The notes under the pieces were generated by a model that saw only the letters and a program-made list of their open reading frames with translations, ran no database searches and was not told the DNA's origin. 20,154 nucleotides of DNA, from contig CAXPZW010000002.1 of the NCBI GenBank assembly GCA_964221845.1, positions 1 through 20,154 on the forward strand, given 5' to 3'. Shown here one piece after another: positions 13,263-20,154 of the stretch (its first letter is position 1; each line of letters begins with the position of its first letter). Origin of the DNA: CAXPZW01 sp964221845. GTDB lineage: Bacteria; Bacteroidota; Bacteroidia; Flavobacteriales_D; Sanyastnellaceae. Position numbers and translations under genes: made by a program.

Positions 13263-16200
13263 CCTGCGCCGCGCTGCCGCCTTGCAGCACGCGAATGCTG
13301 TACCAGCCTGATTCTAGGCGTTCGGTATCGAGTTCCAACGTATTCATGCCCGATTGGGTCAAATGCTGGCTGCGTGACACCACGCGCCCTTGTGCGTCGG
13401 TGATGTGTACGTAAGCAGTACCTCCGGTTTGGCCGGGGAAGCGCAACGTGCATTGGCCCGATCCCGGGTTCGGGTAGGCTTGCAGCCATTCGGATTGGAC
13501 GGGTTGTTCTTCTACGCTGACCACACCGAGGTTGATGTTGTCGAGGTAGATGTTGTTGCCGTTGTCCGAAAGGAACCAGAATTGGAACTGCGTGTGCGGC
13601 GTGCGGTCCGAGTCGGGCACTTCAAACTCGAAGTATTCCCATTGGTCGTTGTCGGTGGGTACAAAGGCATCGGTGGTGGGGGTGTTGTCGCCTTGGAGGT
13701 CACCTGAAGATGCTGTGATTTGCTCGCGCAGACTCCAGCTTTCACCGCAGTCGGTGCTGGTGTAAATGCGCAGGCGGTCGTTGGTGTCGTCGGTGATCTG
13801 CGCGTAGGCCACACGGAAGGTCATGATGTACTGGTTGGCCGTATCCAAGTTGTACGGCTGAGAGCTCAGTGCATAGCTGTTCTCCACATCAATCGTGTAG
13901 TTGTTGATCCACGCACTGTGATCGCCTCCGTAGCTGGCTTGGTTGGTCACACTCCATCCGTTGCCGTCTGCGTCCTCGTCTGGGGTCCAAACCCCGGGTG
14001 CGAATTGCAGGTCGGTGTATTCAAAGCCTTCGTTGATGAAGGTTTCGGTGCTGAGGGTATCGTACACGAAAATGCAGCCTTCGCAGGTGTAGGTCGAGGC
14101 GCCTGCGGCGTTGGCGGTTTCGAGGGTGAAGCCGTACATGCCTGGGGTGTCGTAGGTGACCCAGCCGTTGGCTTGGTCCAGGGTGCCAGGAGCGCCGCCT
14201 TCGAAGCTCCAGGTCCAACCTGGTACGTTGCCGGTGGACTGGTCTTGGAAGAAGACAGAGTCGCCCACACATACAAAGGCTGTATTGTACGAAGCCGCAG
14301 TAGATGGTGCCTCAGATGGTGTGGTCCACAAGTCTGAAATCCACATGCCGCGACCGTAGGTGGCCGCCACCAGTTTGCCGGCGTCGGTGTTGATCATCAT
14401 TTCGTTGACGATCACATGGGGAAGCCCGCTGTTGAACGATTCCCAACCGGCGAGGTTGTCGTCCTTGTAGTACACGCCAAAGTCGGTGCCGATGTACACG
14501 GCGTTGTCTTCGCTGTCCATCAGGGCCAAGCAGTTGGTGGGGATGTTGGGCAGGTTGCCAGACATGTTTTCCCACGAAGCTCCGCCGTCCAGCGAACGGT
14601 AAAGTTTGTTGCCTCCGGAGAATCCGCTGAAGGTCACCCACACCTCGTCTGCGTCGAGTTGGCTTGCGGTCACCGAGGTCATGGTCAAGCTCGGTAGGCC
14701 GGCAGAAACGTCTTCCCAATCACCACCACCGTCAGCGGTGCGGTAGAGGCGTTGGTTGGTACTGGCGTAAATCACATTCGGGTTGGCCGAACTCATGGCC
14801 AAGTTCTGGAACTGGGTACCGGCGAAATCAGAAATGACCGTCCAGCTGCTGCCCAAATCAGAGGAGCGCCATACATTTTCATATCCGGAAATCAAGATGT
14901 CCGGATTGACTGGGCTCATGATGTAAGGCGTGACCCAGGCGCCATTTTCGTCGATGCCTTCGGTGGCGCCTTGCCATTCGATACCGCCGTTGGTAGAACG
15001 TCGGATGCCACCGTATTGTGAGGCTCCAAACAGAATGTCGGGGTCGGTAGGATGCACGATGGCCTCCATGCCGTCGGCACCCAACACGTGGAACCAATCA
15101 CCGTCACTGAGCAAGTTGCAGCCGTTGTCTTGAGCGCCTGCGATGATGTATTCAGGATCGGCTGGAGACATGCCAAAGCGGTAGTACTGGGCGATTTCCA
15201 AACCGGACGATTTGTTCGAGAATGAGTTGCCATTGTTGGTGGAACGGAAGATGCCACCGTCCGAACCGCACCACAAGATGTTGCCTTTGTAGCCAAGATA
15301 TTGGATGTCAGCGTGCACGTAGTTCTGCGTGTTGCCGAGTACCCAGTGGGCGTTGATGCTCCAGCTGTTTCCACCATTGGTGGATTCCCAGAGGTTGACT
15401 CCGCCCACGAAGATGTGGTCCGCGTCGTTCGGGTTGGCGCAAATGTCTAGGTCGTACCAGCCCTGGCCTCCACCGCCTTCGCCATCCATCGACCAGCCGA
15501 GGATGTTGGGGGAATCGGCCGCAGTACTCCAGCTGTCGCCTTGGTCTTGGCTTTCGTAGACGCCCAGGAAGCCGTAGTCCCAGCTGTTGGCCGCCAGAAT
15601 GTATACGCGGTCTGGATCATCTGGGCTCACAGCGAGCTCCATGCGCTGGGTTTCGCTGTCGGAGGGGAGGTTGTCGTTGACCAAGTCAAAGTCTTCGCCC
15701 CCATCCGTGGATTTGTAGAAGCGGTCGGTGCAGCAGTACACCACATCCGGGTTGGTGGGGTGGAATTCCAGGTCGTGGACATTTCCGCTGCGCACCAAGT
15801 ACCAAGTGAGTCCGCCGTTGACGGTTTTGTAGAGGCCTTCGGTACTCCAGACAAACAAAGTCTCGGGGTCGTTCGGGTGCATGCTAATGCCGTGCGAACG
15901 GATGTTTTCTTCGATGCTCCACACCATGCCGGTGGTGGACCAGGTGGCGCCGCCGTCGGTGGTTTTGAGCACGCCCATGCCGTAGTTGGAGTTGCCGTGT
16001 CCATCACCGGTGGCAATGTAAATCACGTCGCCGTCTTCGGGGTGGACAGCGATGCCGTTGACGCCCAAGGTGGGCAGGTTGTCGGTAAGCGGGGTCCACG
16101 AGTCGCCGCCATCGGTCGAACGCCACAGGCCGCCGGAAGGGGCGCCGATGTAGACGATGTCCGCATCCGAGGGATCGACGGTCATGGAGTTGACGCGGCC

Positions 16201-16575
16201 GTTGCCCGGGTTGTTGGCGTAAGCGGCCTCCCATTCGGCCATGCCGAGCGAGGTCCAGTTGCCGGCGTCTTTGGTGTTGATGCCTTTTTGTCCGAATTCA
16301 GCGAGGTAGGTATTCCAGTAGTCGGCCTGGCCTTCGCCGTCCATGCGGCGCTCCCAGAAGTACTTCATGCGCTCGAAGGGCTTGATGCCTTTGCCGGTTT
16401 CCAGTTGGAACTCGGTCAAGCCTTGCCGGAATGCCGCGTCGATCTCTTCAAACGGAGCGTTGTCTTCCATGAGCTCGTTCCAGGTTTGGGCGTGGAGCGC
16501 GCAGGAAAGGGTGAAAAACAGGAGAAACGCGCCAAAGCGCAGCGGGAAGTGCTGGGGGGATGCAGGTTGAAACAT
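13243..16575 (-). CDS. Secreted VPS10/BNR-type beta-propeller protein with PKD and T9SS sorting domain
   Basis: The 1110-residue protein has a signal peptide (residues 1-29, LLFFTLSCALHA) and then about twelve copies of the sortilin/BNR blade motif, for example LWRSTDGGDSWTPL, VLKTTDGGATWSTT, LYRTADGGGDWEDV and LYRSLDGGASWENM. A PKD-like domain (about 755-845, with WTWSFEGGAPGT) and a jelly-roll, MAM-like domain (about 846-1020, starting EGFEYTD) follow. The C-terminus (about 1023-1110, with AYPNPGSGQCTLRF, VHITDAQGRVV and LESGWYSIRV) is a type A T9SS sorting signal. It should be exported by Sec and then secreted or anchored at the surface by the type IX system. The propeller resembles GH74-like or exo-alpha-sialidase-like folds, but I cannot identify catalytic residues, so binding or adhesion is as likely as hydrolysis. 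Confidence 0.88.
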   Translation of the reverse strand: MFQPASPQHFPLRFGAFLLFFTLSCALHAQTWNELMEDNAPFEEIDAAFRQGLTEFQLETGKGIKPFERMKYFWERRMDGEGQADYWNTYLAEFGQKGINTKDAGNWTSLGMAEWEAAYANNPGNGRVNSMTVDPSDADIVYIGAPSGGLWRSTDGGDSWTPLTDNLPTLGVNGIAVHPEDGDVIYIATGDGHGNSNYGMGVLKTTDGGATWSTTGMVWSIEENIRSHGISMHPNDPETLFVWSTEGLYKTVNGGLTWYLVRSGNVHDLEFHPTNPDVVYCCTDRFYKSTDGGEDFDLVNDNLPSDSETQRMELAVSPDDPDRVYILAANSWDYGFLGVYESQDQGDSWSTAADSPNILGWSMDGEGGGGQGWYDLDICANPNDADHIFVGGVNLWESTNGGNSWSINAHWVLGNTQNYVHADIQYLGYKGNILWCGSDGGIFRSTNNGNSFSNKSSGLEIAQYYRFGMSPADPEYIIAGAQDNGCNLLSDGDWFHVLGADGMEAIVHPTDPDILFGASQYGGIRRSTNGGIEWQGATEGIDENGAWVTPYIMSPVNPDILISGYENVWRSSDLGSSWTVISDFAGTQFQNLAMSSANPNVIYASTNQRLYRTADGGGDWEDVSAGLPSLTMTSVTASQLDADEVWVTFSGFSGGNKLYRSLDGGASWENMSGNLPNIPTNCLALMDSEDNAVYIGTDFGVYYKDDNLAGWESFNSGLPHVIVNEMMINTDAGKLVAATYGRGMWISDLWTTPSEAPSTAASYNTAFVCVGDSVFFQDQSTGNVPGWTWSFEGGAPGTLDQANGWVTYDTPGMYGFTLETANAAGASTYTCEGCIFVYDTLSTETFINEGFEYTDLQFAPGVWTPDEDADGNGWSVTNQASYGGDHSAWINNYTIDVENSYALSSQPYNLDTANQYIMTFRVAYAQITDDTNDRLRIYTSTDCGESWSLREQITASSGDLQGDNTPTTDAFVPTDNDQWEYFEFEVPDSDRTPHTQFQFWFLSDNGNNIYLDNINLGVVSVEEQPVQSEWLQAYPNPGSGQCTLRFPGQTGGTAYVHITDAQGRVVSRSQHLTQSGMNTLELDTERLESGWYSIRVLQGGSAAQVTWIRR

Positions 16576-16597
16576 GTGTTGTGAACAGCGTTTGGGT

Positions 16598-16605
16598 CAA
16601 ATGTA
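16598..16605 (-). promoter_or_regulatory. Candidate -7 box TACATTTG for the propeller protein
   Basis: On the minus strand this reads TACATTTG, an exact TAnnTTTG match, 22 bases before the ATG at 16575. The initiation site would fall near 16592, leaving a leader of about 17 bases. A TTG on the minus strand at 16633-16631 is farther upstream than the usual -33 spacing. Confidence 0.45.
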
Positions 16606-16672
16606 ACCACCGCAGGGGCAGTGAATGTTTCAATCCGGTCACAAATCAGTGCGAAACGCGGACCTTTGTCGC

Positions 16673-17791
16673 ATGCGCTTTGGTGAACGCAAACCCATCA
16701 GAACCGCCGACGGCAGCTTTTCCTTGGAATTGGCTGACGGTACGGAGACCTACCACAGCCGCCACGGTGCGCTGCAGGAGAGTCAGTACGTGTTCATTGC
16801 CCAAGGCTTGGAACCGCGGGCCTCCCAAGGGTCGCTGACCGTGCTTGAGGTGGGATTTGGGACCGGACTGAACGCACTGCTCGCATGGGCCTGGGCTGAG
16901 AAACACGGTGTGCGCGTGCACTTCATCTCCTTGGAAACCTACCCGCTCAGTGAAGCCGAGTGGTCGGCGTTGTCCTTCGAGGTGGAAGTGGCTGATCAGC
17001 GCAACGCCTTCGCGCGCATGCATCAAGCCGATTGGAACGTGCCGGTTGCTCTTTCCGAGTCCTTTGTATTGGAAAAACGCACCGATTCTTGGCTCACCTT
17101 CGCGGCAGAGGGTGTGGCCGATCTCGTGTTTTACGACGCCTTCGGCCCACCCACCCACCCCCAAATGTGGACCGCCCACACCCTCTACCGCGCCGCCCGC
17201 GCCCTCAAACCCGGAGGCGCATTGGTCACCTACTGCGCCAAAGGCGTTGTGCGCCGCCGCTTCCAAAGCGCCGGCCTCGAAGTGGAGCGCCTGCCCGGCC
17301 CGCCCGGCAAACGCGAAATGCTCCGCGCCAACCAACCCGATCCGGTACCCCCTGCACCGACGCGCTTCAACTTGCGTGCATACATGCTGCTGCTGAATGA
17401 GGCCGAGGATGCCGTATTGGTGGCCGACGAAGTGATCCACGGCCATGCCATGACCAAGTTTCCGGGAGGAGGTGTTGAGTTTGGAGAAGGGCCCGAAGAT
17501 GCCGTGCTCCGAGAGGCGCTCGAAGAGCTGGAGCAGGAAGTGGAAATCACCGGGCATTTCTACACCACCGGATTCCATCAAGTCAGCGCGTTCCGCGCCA
17601 CCGATCAGCTGGTGAGCATTTACTACCGGGTCAAATTGGTGAAGCCGCAAGCGTTCCCTGTGCTGGAGGCCGATTCACCGAGCGATCCAGAAAGTTCGCT
17701 CCAGTTCCGTTGGGTGCCGCTTGATCGCATCGCCAGCTGGTCGCTGACCTATCCCATCGATCAAAAAGTGGGGGAGATGCTCGGGGCCTAG
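16673..17791 (+). CDS. mnmD: MnmD-like tRNA wobble-uridine methyltransferase fused to a NUDIX domain
   Basis: The first about 230 residues match the MnmD/MnmC1 methyltransferase (PF05430), which makes the methylaminomethyl group on U34 of certain tRNAs from S-adenosylmethionine. Supporting features are TYHSRHGALQESQYVFI, the SAM-binding loop VLEVGFGTGLNALLAW, the acidic LETYPLS strand, DLVFYDAFGPPTHPQMW and LVTYCAKGVVRRRFQSAG. After a Pro-rich joint (PDPVPPAPTRF) the same frame continues into a NUDIX hydrolase domain with the box GGVEFGEGPEDAVLREALEE. The box keeps the metal-binding glutamates but has Glu where the last Gly is usual. Both domains look intact. The ATG at 16673 fits the family N-terminus (ERKPIRTADGS); an ATG at 16625 would add 16 residues. 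The stop TAG overlaps the opposing stop within CTAG. Confidence 0.85.
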   Translation: MRFGERKPIRTADGSFSLELADGTETYHSRHGALQESQYVFIAQGLEPRASQGSLTVLEVGFGTGLNALLAWAWAEKHGVRVHFISLETYPLSEAEWSALSFEVEVADQRNAFARMHQADWNVPVALSESFVLEKRTDSWLTFAAEGVADLVFYDAFGPPTHPQMWTAHTLYRAARALKPGGALVTYCAKGVVRRRFQSAGLEVERLPGPPGKREMLRANQPDPVPPAPTRFNLRAYMLLLNEAEDAVLVADEVIHGHAMTKFPGGGVEFGEGPEDAVLREALEELEQEVEITGHFYTTGFHQVSAFRATDQLVSIYYRVKLVKPQAFPVLEADSPSDPESSLQFRWVPLDRIASWSLTYPIDQKVGEMLGA

Positions 17792-18363
17792 ACGCCCAAG
17801 CGCTTTTGCACCATGTCGTCCACCACCGCATGCAGGTGGCGTGGTGAAAGCGTGCGCCAACCAACTTCTTGCAGCCGTCCTCCCAGCACAAAGTAGCTGT
17901 CCACGTTGACCGCCTCGAATTCGGCGAGCACGTGTTCGCGGAAGTTCAGCAGTGCAATCCACCCTTCGGCGTCATCGGCCTCCTCGAACCACTCCTCGTA
18001 GTAGCAATCGTCTGAGGAATGGAAGTTGAGCACGTTCTCGCCAATCAGGATGAATTTGTGGATGCCTTGCAACATCATGTGGTCGGCGATGTCGCGCTTG
18101 AGGATCATGATGTCGTTGTGCAGCGCGTCGTTCCACTCTCCGATCATTTCAATGATGGCGTACCCGTCGTCGTAATCGGCGTAGAGGATTTTAATGAACA
18201 GGGTGGAAGACCCCATGTTGTCCCACTGGGGGTGGATGTAGTAGTTGTAGATCTTCTGGGTGTACTGGAATTCGTTGTACTTCTGCTCGTAAAAGGGCGA
18301 GAGTGGGTCTTCACTCGAGATGTAGTGTTCGCGCCAGCGGTAGTAGGGTTCGATGTCGTGCAC
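17788..18363 (-). CDS. Conserved Bacteroidota hypothetical protein upstream of murQ end
   Basis: This 191-residue soluble protein resembles a conserved hypothetical family I have seen in Flavobacteria-like genomes, but I know no function or domain name for it. It starts MHDIEPYYRWREHYISSEDP, is rich in Tyr, Trp, Asp and Glu, and has an alternating strand and helix pattern. Distinctive blocks are YNYYIHPQWDNMGS, IIEMIGEWNDALHNDIM, FILIGENVLNFHSSDDCYYE and WIALLNFREHVL. There is no signal peptide or membrane segment. It lies 10 bases downstream of the murQ stop on the same strand, so it is probably cotranscribed with murQ. Its stop overlaps that of the MnmD-NUDIX gene by 4 bases. Confidence 0.78.
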   Translation of the reverse strand: MHDIEPYYRWREHYISSEDPLSPFYEQKYNEFQYTQKIYNYYIHPQWDNMGSSTLFIKILYADYDDGYAIIEMIGEWNDALHNDIMILKRDIADHMMLQGIHKFILIGENVLNFHSSDDCYYEEWFEEADDAEGWIALLNFREHVLAEFEAVNVDSYFVLGGRLQEVGWRTLSPRHLHAVVDDMVQKRLGV

Positions 18364-18373
18364 AGGTTCTTCC

Positions 18374-19186
18374 TCAGGGCAGCAGCGCTTCCAGTGCGGC
18401 GCGCACGCTGCCGTATTTCTTCAAAGTGGCTTCCGCTTCGGGTGCGTCGAGGTCGAGGGCTTCCATGAGCATGCGTGTGCCTCGGTGCACCAGCTTGGTG
18501 TTGCTTAACTGCATATCCACCATTTTGTTTCCCTGTACACGGCCAAGTCCAATCATGCAGGCGGTCGAGATCATGTTCAGGATGAGCTTTTGCGCCGTGC
18601 CGGCTTTCATTCGGGTGGACCCGGTCACAAACTCAGGGCCTACCACGCAGGCAATCGGACAATCTGAAACCTCCAAGAGCGGTGCTCCTGGATTGCAGGT
18701 GATGCAGCCGGTGGGAATGCCTTGTTCTTGACAACGCTTCAAAGCGCCAACAACGTATGGAGTAGTGCCTGAGGCAGCAATGCCCACCACCATGTCTTTG
18801 TCGGAGATGTTGTGGGCTTGCAAGTCGGCCCAACCCAGTTCGGCGTCGTCCTCCGCAAATTCCACGGCTTTGCGGATGGCGCTGTCGCCCCCGGCAATGA
18901 GCCCAACAACAAGCCCGTGATCCACCCCAAAGGTGGGCGGGCATTCCGAGGCGTCCACCACGCCTAAGCGTCCGCTGGTGCCTGCGCCAATATAGAAGAG
19001 GCGTCCGCCGTTTTTCAATTGGGTGGTGGCGCGTTCCACCAAGGCTTGCACATGCGGCAGCGCTTGTTCTACGGCTTGTGGAACGGTGTGGTCTTCGCGG
19101 TTGATGCCGGCCAAGAGTTCGGCCAAAGGCATGCGCTCCAGGTTTTGGTAGCGCGATTCGCTTTCGGTTACAGAGGGGGCTTTCAC
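18374..19186 (-). CDS. murQ: N-acetylmuramic acid 6-phosphate etherase
   Basis: MurQ cleaves the lactyl ether of N-acetylmuramic acid 6-phosphate, giving N-acetylglucosamine 6-phosphate and lactate during peptidoglycan recycling in the cytoplasm. The SIS-type fold and family blocks are clear: FYIGAGTSGRLGVVDASECP (with the catalytic Glu in ASECP), GLIAGGD, VVGIAASGTTPYVVGAL, GPEFVTGSTRMKAGTAQK and LILNMIST. From the GTG at 19186 the product has 270 residues, and the family N-terminus (VTESESRYQNLERM) begins right after. Upstream in-frame starts exist (GTG 19192, ATG 19267, ATG 19288) but the extra residues look unrelated to MurQ. A TACCTTTG box sits directly before 19186, which suggests a leaderless or near-leaderless transcript. 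No transporter or MurK-like kinase is nearby. Confidence 0.93.
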   Translation of the reverse strand: MKAPSVTESESRYQNLERMPLAELLAGINREDHTVPQAVEQALPHVQALVERATTQLKNGGRLFYIGAGTSGRLGVVDASECPPTFGVDHGLVVGLIAGGDSAIRKAVEFAEDDAELGWADLQAHNISDKDMVVGIAASGTTPYVVGALKRCQEQGIPTGCITCNPGAPLLEVSDCPIACVVGPEFVTGSTRMKAGTAQKLILNMISTACMIGLGRVQGNKMVDMQLSNTKLVHRGTRMLMEALDLDAPEAEATLKKYGSVRAALEALLP

Positions 19187-19191
19187 AGTCA

Positions 19192-19199
19192 CAAAGGTA
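19192..19199 (-). promoter_or_regulatory. murQ: Candidate -7 box TACCTTTG immediately upstream of murQ
   Basis: On the minus strand this reads TACCTTTG, an exact TAnnTTTG match, whose last G is six bases before the GTG at 19186. With the usual spacing the transcript would start at or next to that GTG, supporting the shorter murQ start and a leaderless message. The -33 region is not convincing. Confidence 0.4.
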
Positions 19200-19333
19200 G
19201 TCGCCTCTGCGGCCAATTGCGAGCGGCTTTGGCCCGAAATATGTGTACGCCCCCCCGACAGACCCATGCAACCCTTCCGTTGGAACACCGGGTCATTTGG
19301 ACGTTATTTGTTGATCAAAATCTACTTCTCGGA

Positions 19334-20154
19334 ATGCTTCGAATTTCTGCTATTGCACTCCTGTTGGTCGTAGCTGCCTCCAGCGCGGCCCAAACCGACA
19401 CCACTGACGCCGGCATCTTGGGTGGGGTCACCATGCCCAAACTGCTCAAGGCCAAGCACGAATTCAACGAGAACAACATGCGCGGCGCGCTCATCCTTTA
19501 CCGCGAGGTGTTGGATGTGGAACCCGCCAACGACGACGCGCTCTACTGGACCGCACGTTGCCACTACGAGCTGCGCAGCTATGACCTTGCCGAGGAATAC
19601 TTGGGCAAAGCCCTAACGGTGAACCCCAAAGTGGCTGATGACGCGGACTTCCACTACGGCCGCATCAACCACCGTTTGGCCCGATTGGACAAAGCGATTC
19701 GCTATTTCGAACGTTACTTGGAAACCGTGCCTGCGCGCAGTTACGAGGCAGAATTGACCCGCACCTGCATCGCTCAGTGCAACTTTGCCAAGGAGCAAAT
19801 GGAGCACCCTGTACCGGTGGAGATTACCAACATGGGCCGCGCCATCAACTCGCGTTTTGACGATTATACCCCGTCCATCACAGCCAAGGGGGACTTGATG
19901 CTCTTCACCTCACGCCGTTCGGGCCGCGAAGACAGTCAAATCGATGAAGGGGGCGACTACAAGTTCTTCGAGGACATCTACTACAGCGAGTGGTTGGAAG
20001 ACAAACAACGTTGGTCTTCGGCCTACCCGGCAGACGGTGAGGTAAACACCCCCACCTACGATGCGGTACTGAGCGTCACCCCAGACGGACGTCGCATGTA
20101 CCTCTACAAAAACAACCGCGGAAGTGCGGGCGACATTTTCATTTCCAGCTACGA
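19334..20154 (+). CDS. TPR and PD40 protein, probably OmpA/PorE-type (C-terminus cut)
   Basis: The gene is open to the right edge of the window, giving 273 codons without a stop. It begins with a signal peptide (MLRISAIALLLVVAASSAAQ), then TPR-like helices (about residues 30-160, with AKHEFNENNMRGALILYREV and YDLAEEYLGKALTVNPK). From about residue 165 come PD40/WD40-like propeller strands (FDDYTPSITAKGDLMLFTSR; AVLSVTPDGRRMYLYKNN). In Bacteroidota this order usually continues into a carboxypeptidase-regulatory-like domain and a C-terminal OmpA domain, as in the PorE group linked to type IX secretion and gliding. The missing end prevents a firm choice, so I give no symbol. The ATG at 19334 is fixed by the signal peptide. 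Confidence 0.85.
   Translation, partial: MLRISAIALLLVVAASSAAQTDTTDAGILGGVTMPKLLKAKHEFNENNMRGALILYREVLDVEPANDDALYWTARCHYELRSYDLAEEYLGKALTVNPKVADDADFHYGRINHRLARLDKAIRYFERYLETVPARSYEAELTRTCIAQCNFAKEQMEHPVPVEITNMGRAINSRFDDYTPSITAKGDLMLFTSRRSGREDSQIDEGGDYKFFEDIYYSEWLEDKQRWSSAYPADGEVNTPTYDAVLSVTPDGRRMYLYKNNRGSAGDIFISSY

Noticed and set aside
15541..16584. Long rightward open frame of 347 codons
   Set aside because: It lies entirely antisense to the signal peptide and propeller repeats of the secreted protein; the repeat-rich, GC-rich coding strand explains its length.
16646..17650. Long leftward open frame of 334 codons
   Set aside because: It is antisense to the MnmD-NUDIX gene, whose SAM-binding and NUDIX motifs are clear; the translation has no recognisable domain.
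1..20154. tRNA, rRNA, CRISPR arrays, riboswitches and strong intrinsic terminators
   Set aside because: No direct-repeat array, cloverleaf-like sequence or GC hairpin followed by a T run was convincing anywhere in the short intergenic gaps.

Overview
The window looks like chromosomal DNA of a member of the Bacteroidota, most likely a Flavobacteriales-type lineage with moderately high GC. The evidence is a large secreted protein with a type IX secretion C-terminal domain, a carboxypeptidase-regulatory/TonB-type outer-membrane receptor, a DUF4924 gene, an OmpH/Skp-like gene, a TPR-PD40 gene of the OmpA/PorE type, candidate -7 boxes of the TAnnTTTG type, and an almost complete lack of Shine-Dalgarno sequences. 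The genome is compact: four convergent gene pairs overlap at their stop codons, and most same-strand neighbours overlap or lie within a few bases. I see no rRNA, tRNA, CRISPR, integrase or transposase.

Layout. Bases 1-331 (minus) hold the N-terminus of an outer-membrane beta-barrel receptor. A 269-base gap follows, containing an orphan signal-peptide-like reading frame, then a DUF1853 gene (minus). Bases 1552-2966 (plus) form a three-gene run: small conserved protein, OmpH-like periplasmic protein, DUF4924. Bases 2958-4142 (minus) encode a stand-alone receiver and a sensorless histidine kinase, lying in the same reading frame and separated by tandem stops. Bases 4404-10917 (plus) are a tight five-gene operon: E1/ThiF-nitroreductase fusion (Rv1355c/MoeY type), a GNAT/LuxI-like putative acyltransferase, a 7TMR-DISM sensor histidine kinase, a receiver-histidine kinase hybrid, and a single-domain receiver. 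Then follow an M42 aminopeptidase (minus), a YdjM-type membrane metal-dependent hydrolase (plus), a 1110-residue beta-propeller protein with T9SS sorting domain (minus), an MnmD-NUDIX fusion (plus), a conserved hypothetical plus murQ (minus), and the start of a TPR/PD40 protein (plus) cut by the window end.

The centre of interest is 2958-10917. Biosynthetic-looking enzymes are translationally coupled to a membrane receptor kinase and several receivers, so the region could make a small molecule and sense it. Within it, about 5.25-8.39 kb has clearly lower GC and different codon choice from both flanks. Both edges of that block fall inside genes: one just after the E1 domain, the other at the end of the seven-helix sensor domain. 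The block therefore covers the nitroreductase-like half, the acyltransferase and the sensor, while the E1 and kinase halves keep host-like composition. This is the pattern expected of a specificity (pherotype) cassette, as in agr or comQXP, where signal maker and receptor are exchanged together. That the system is a signalling system is an inference; the composition mosaic and gene order are directly visible.
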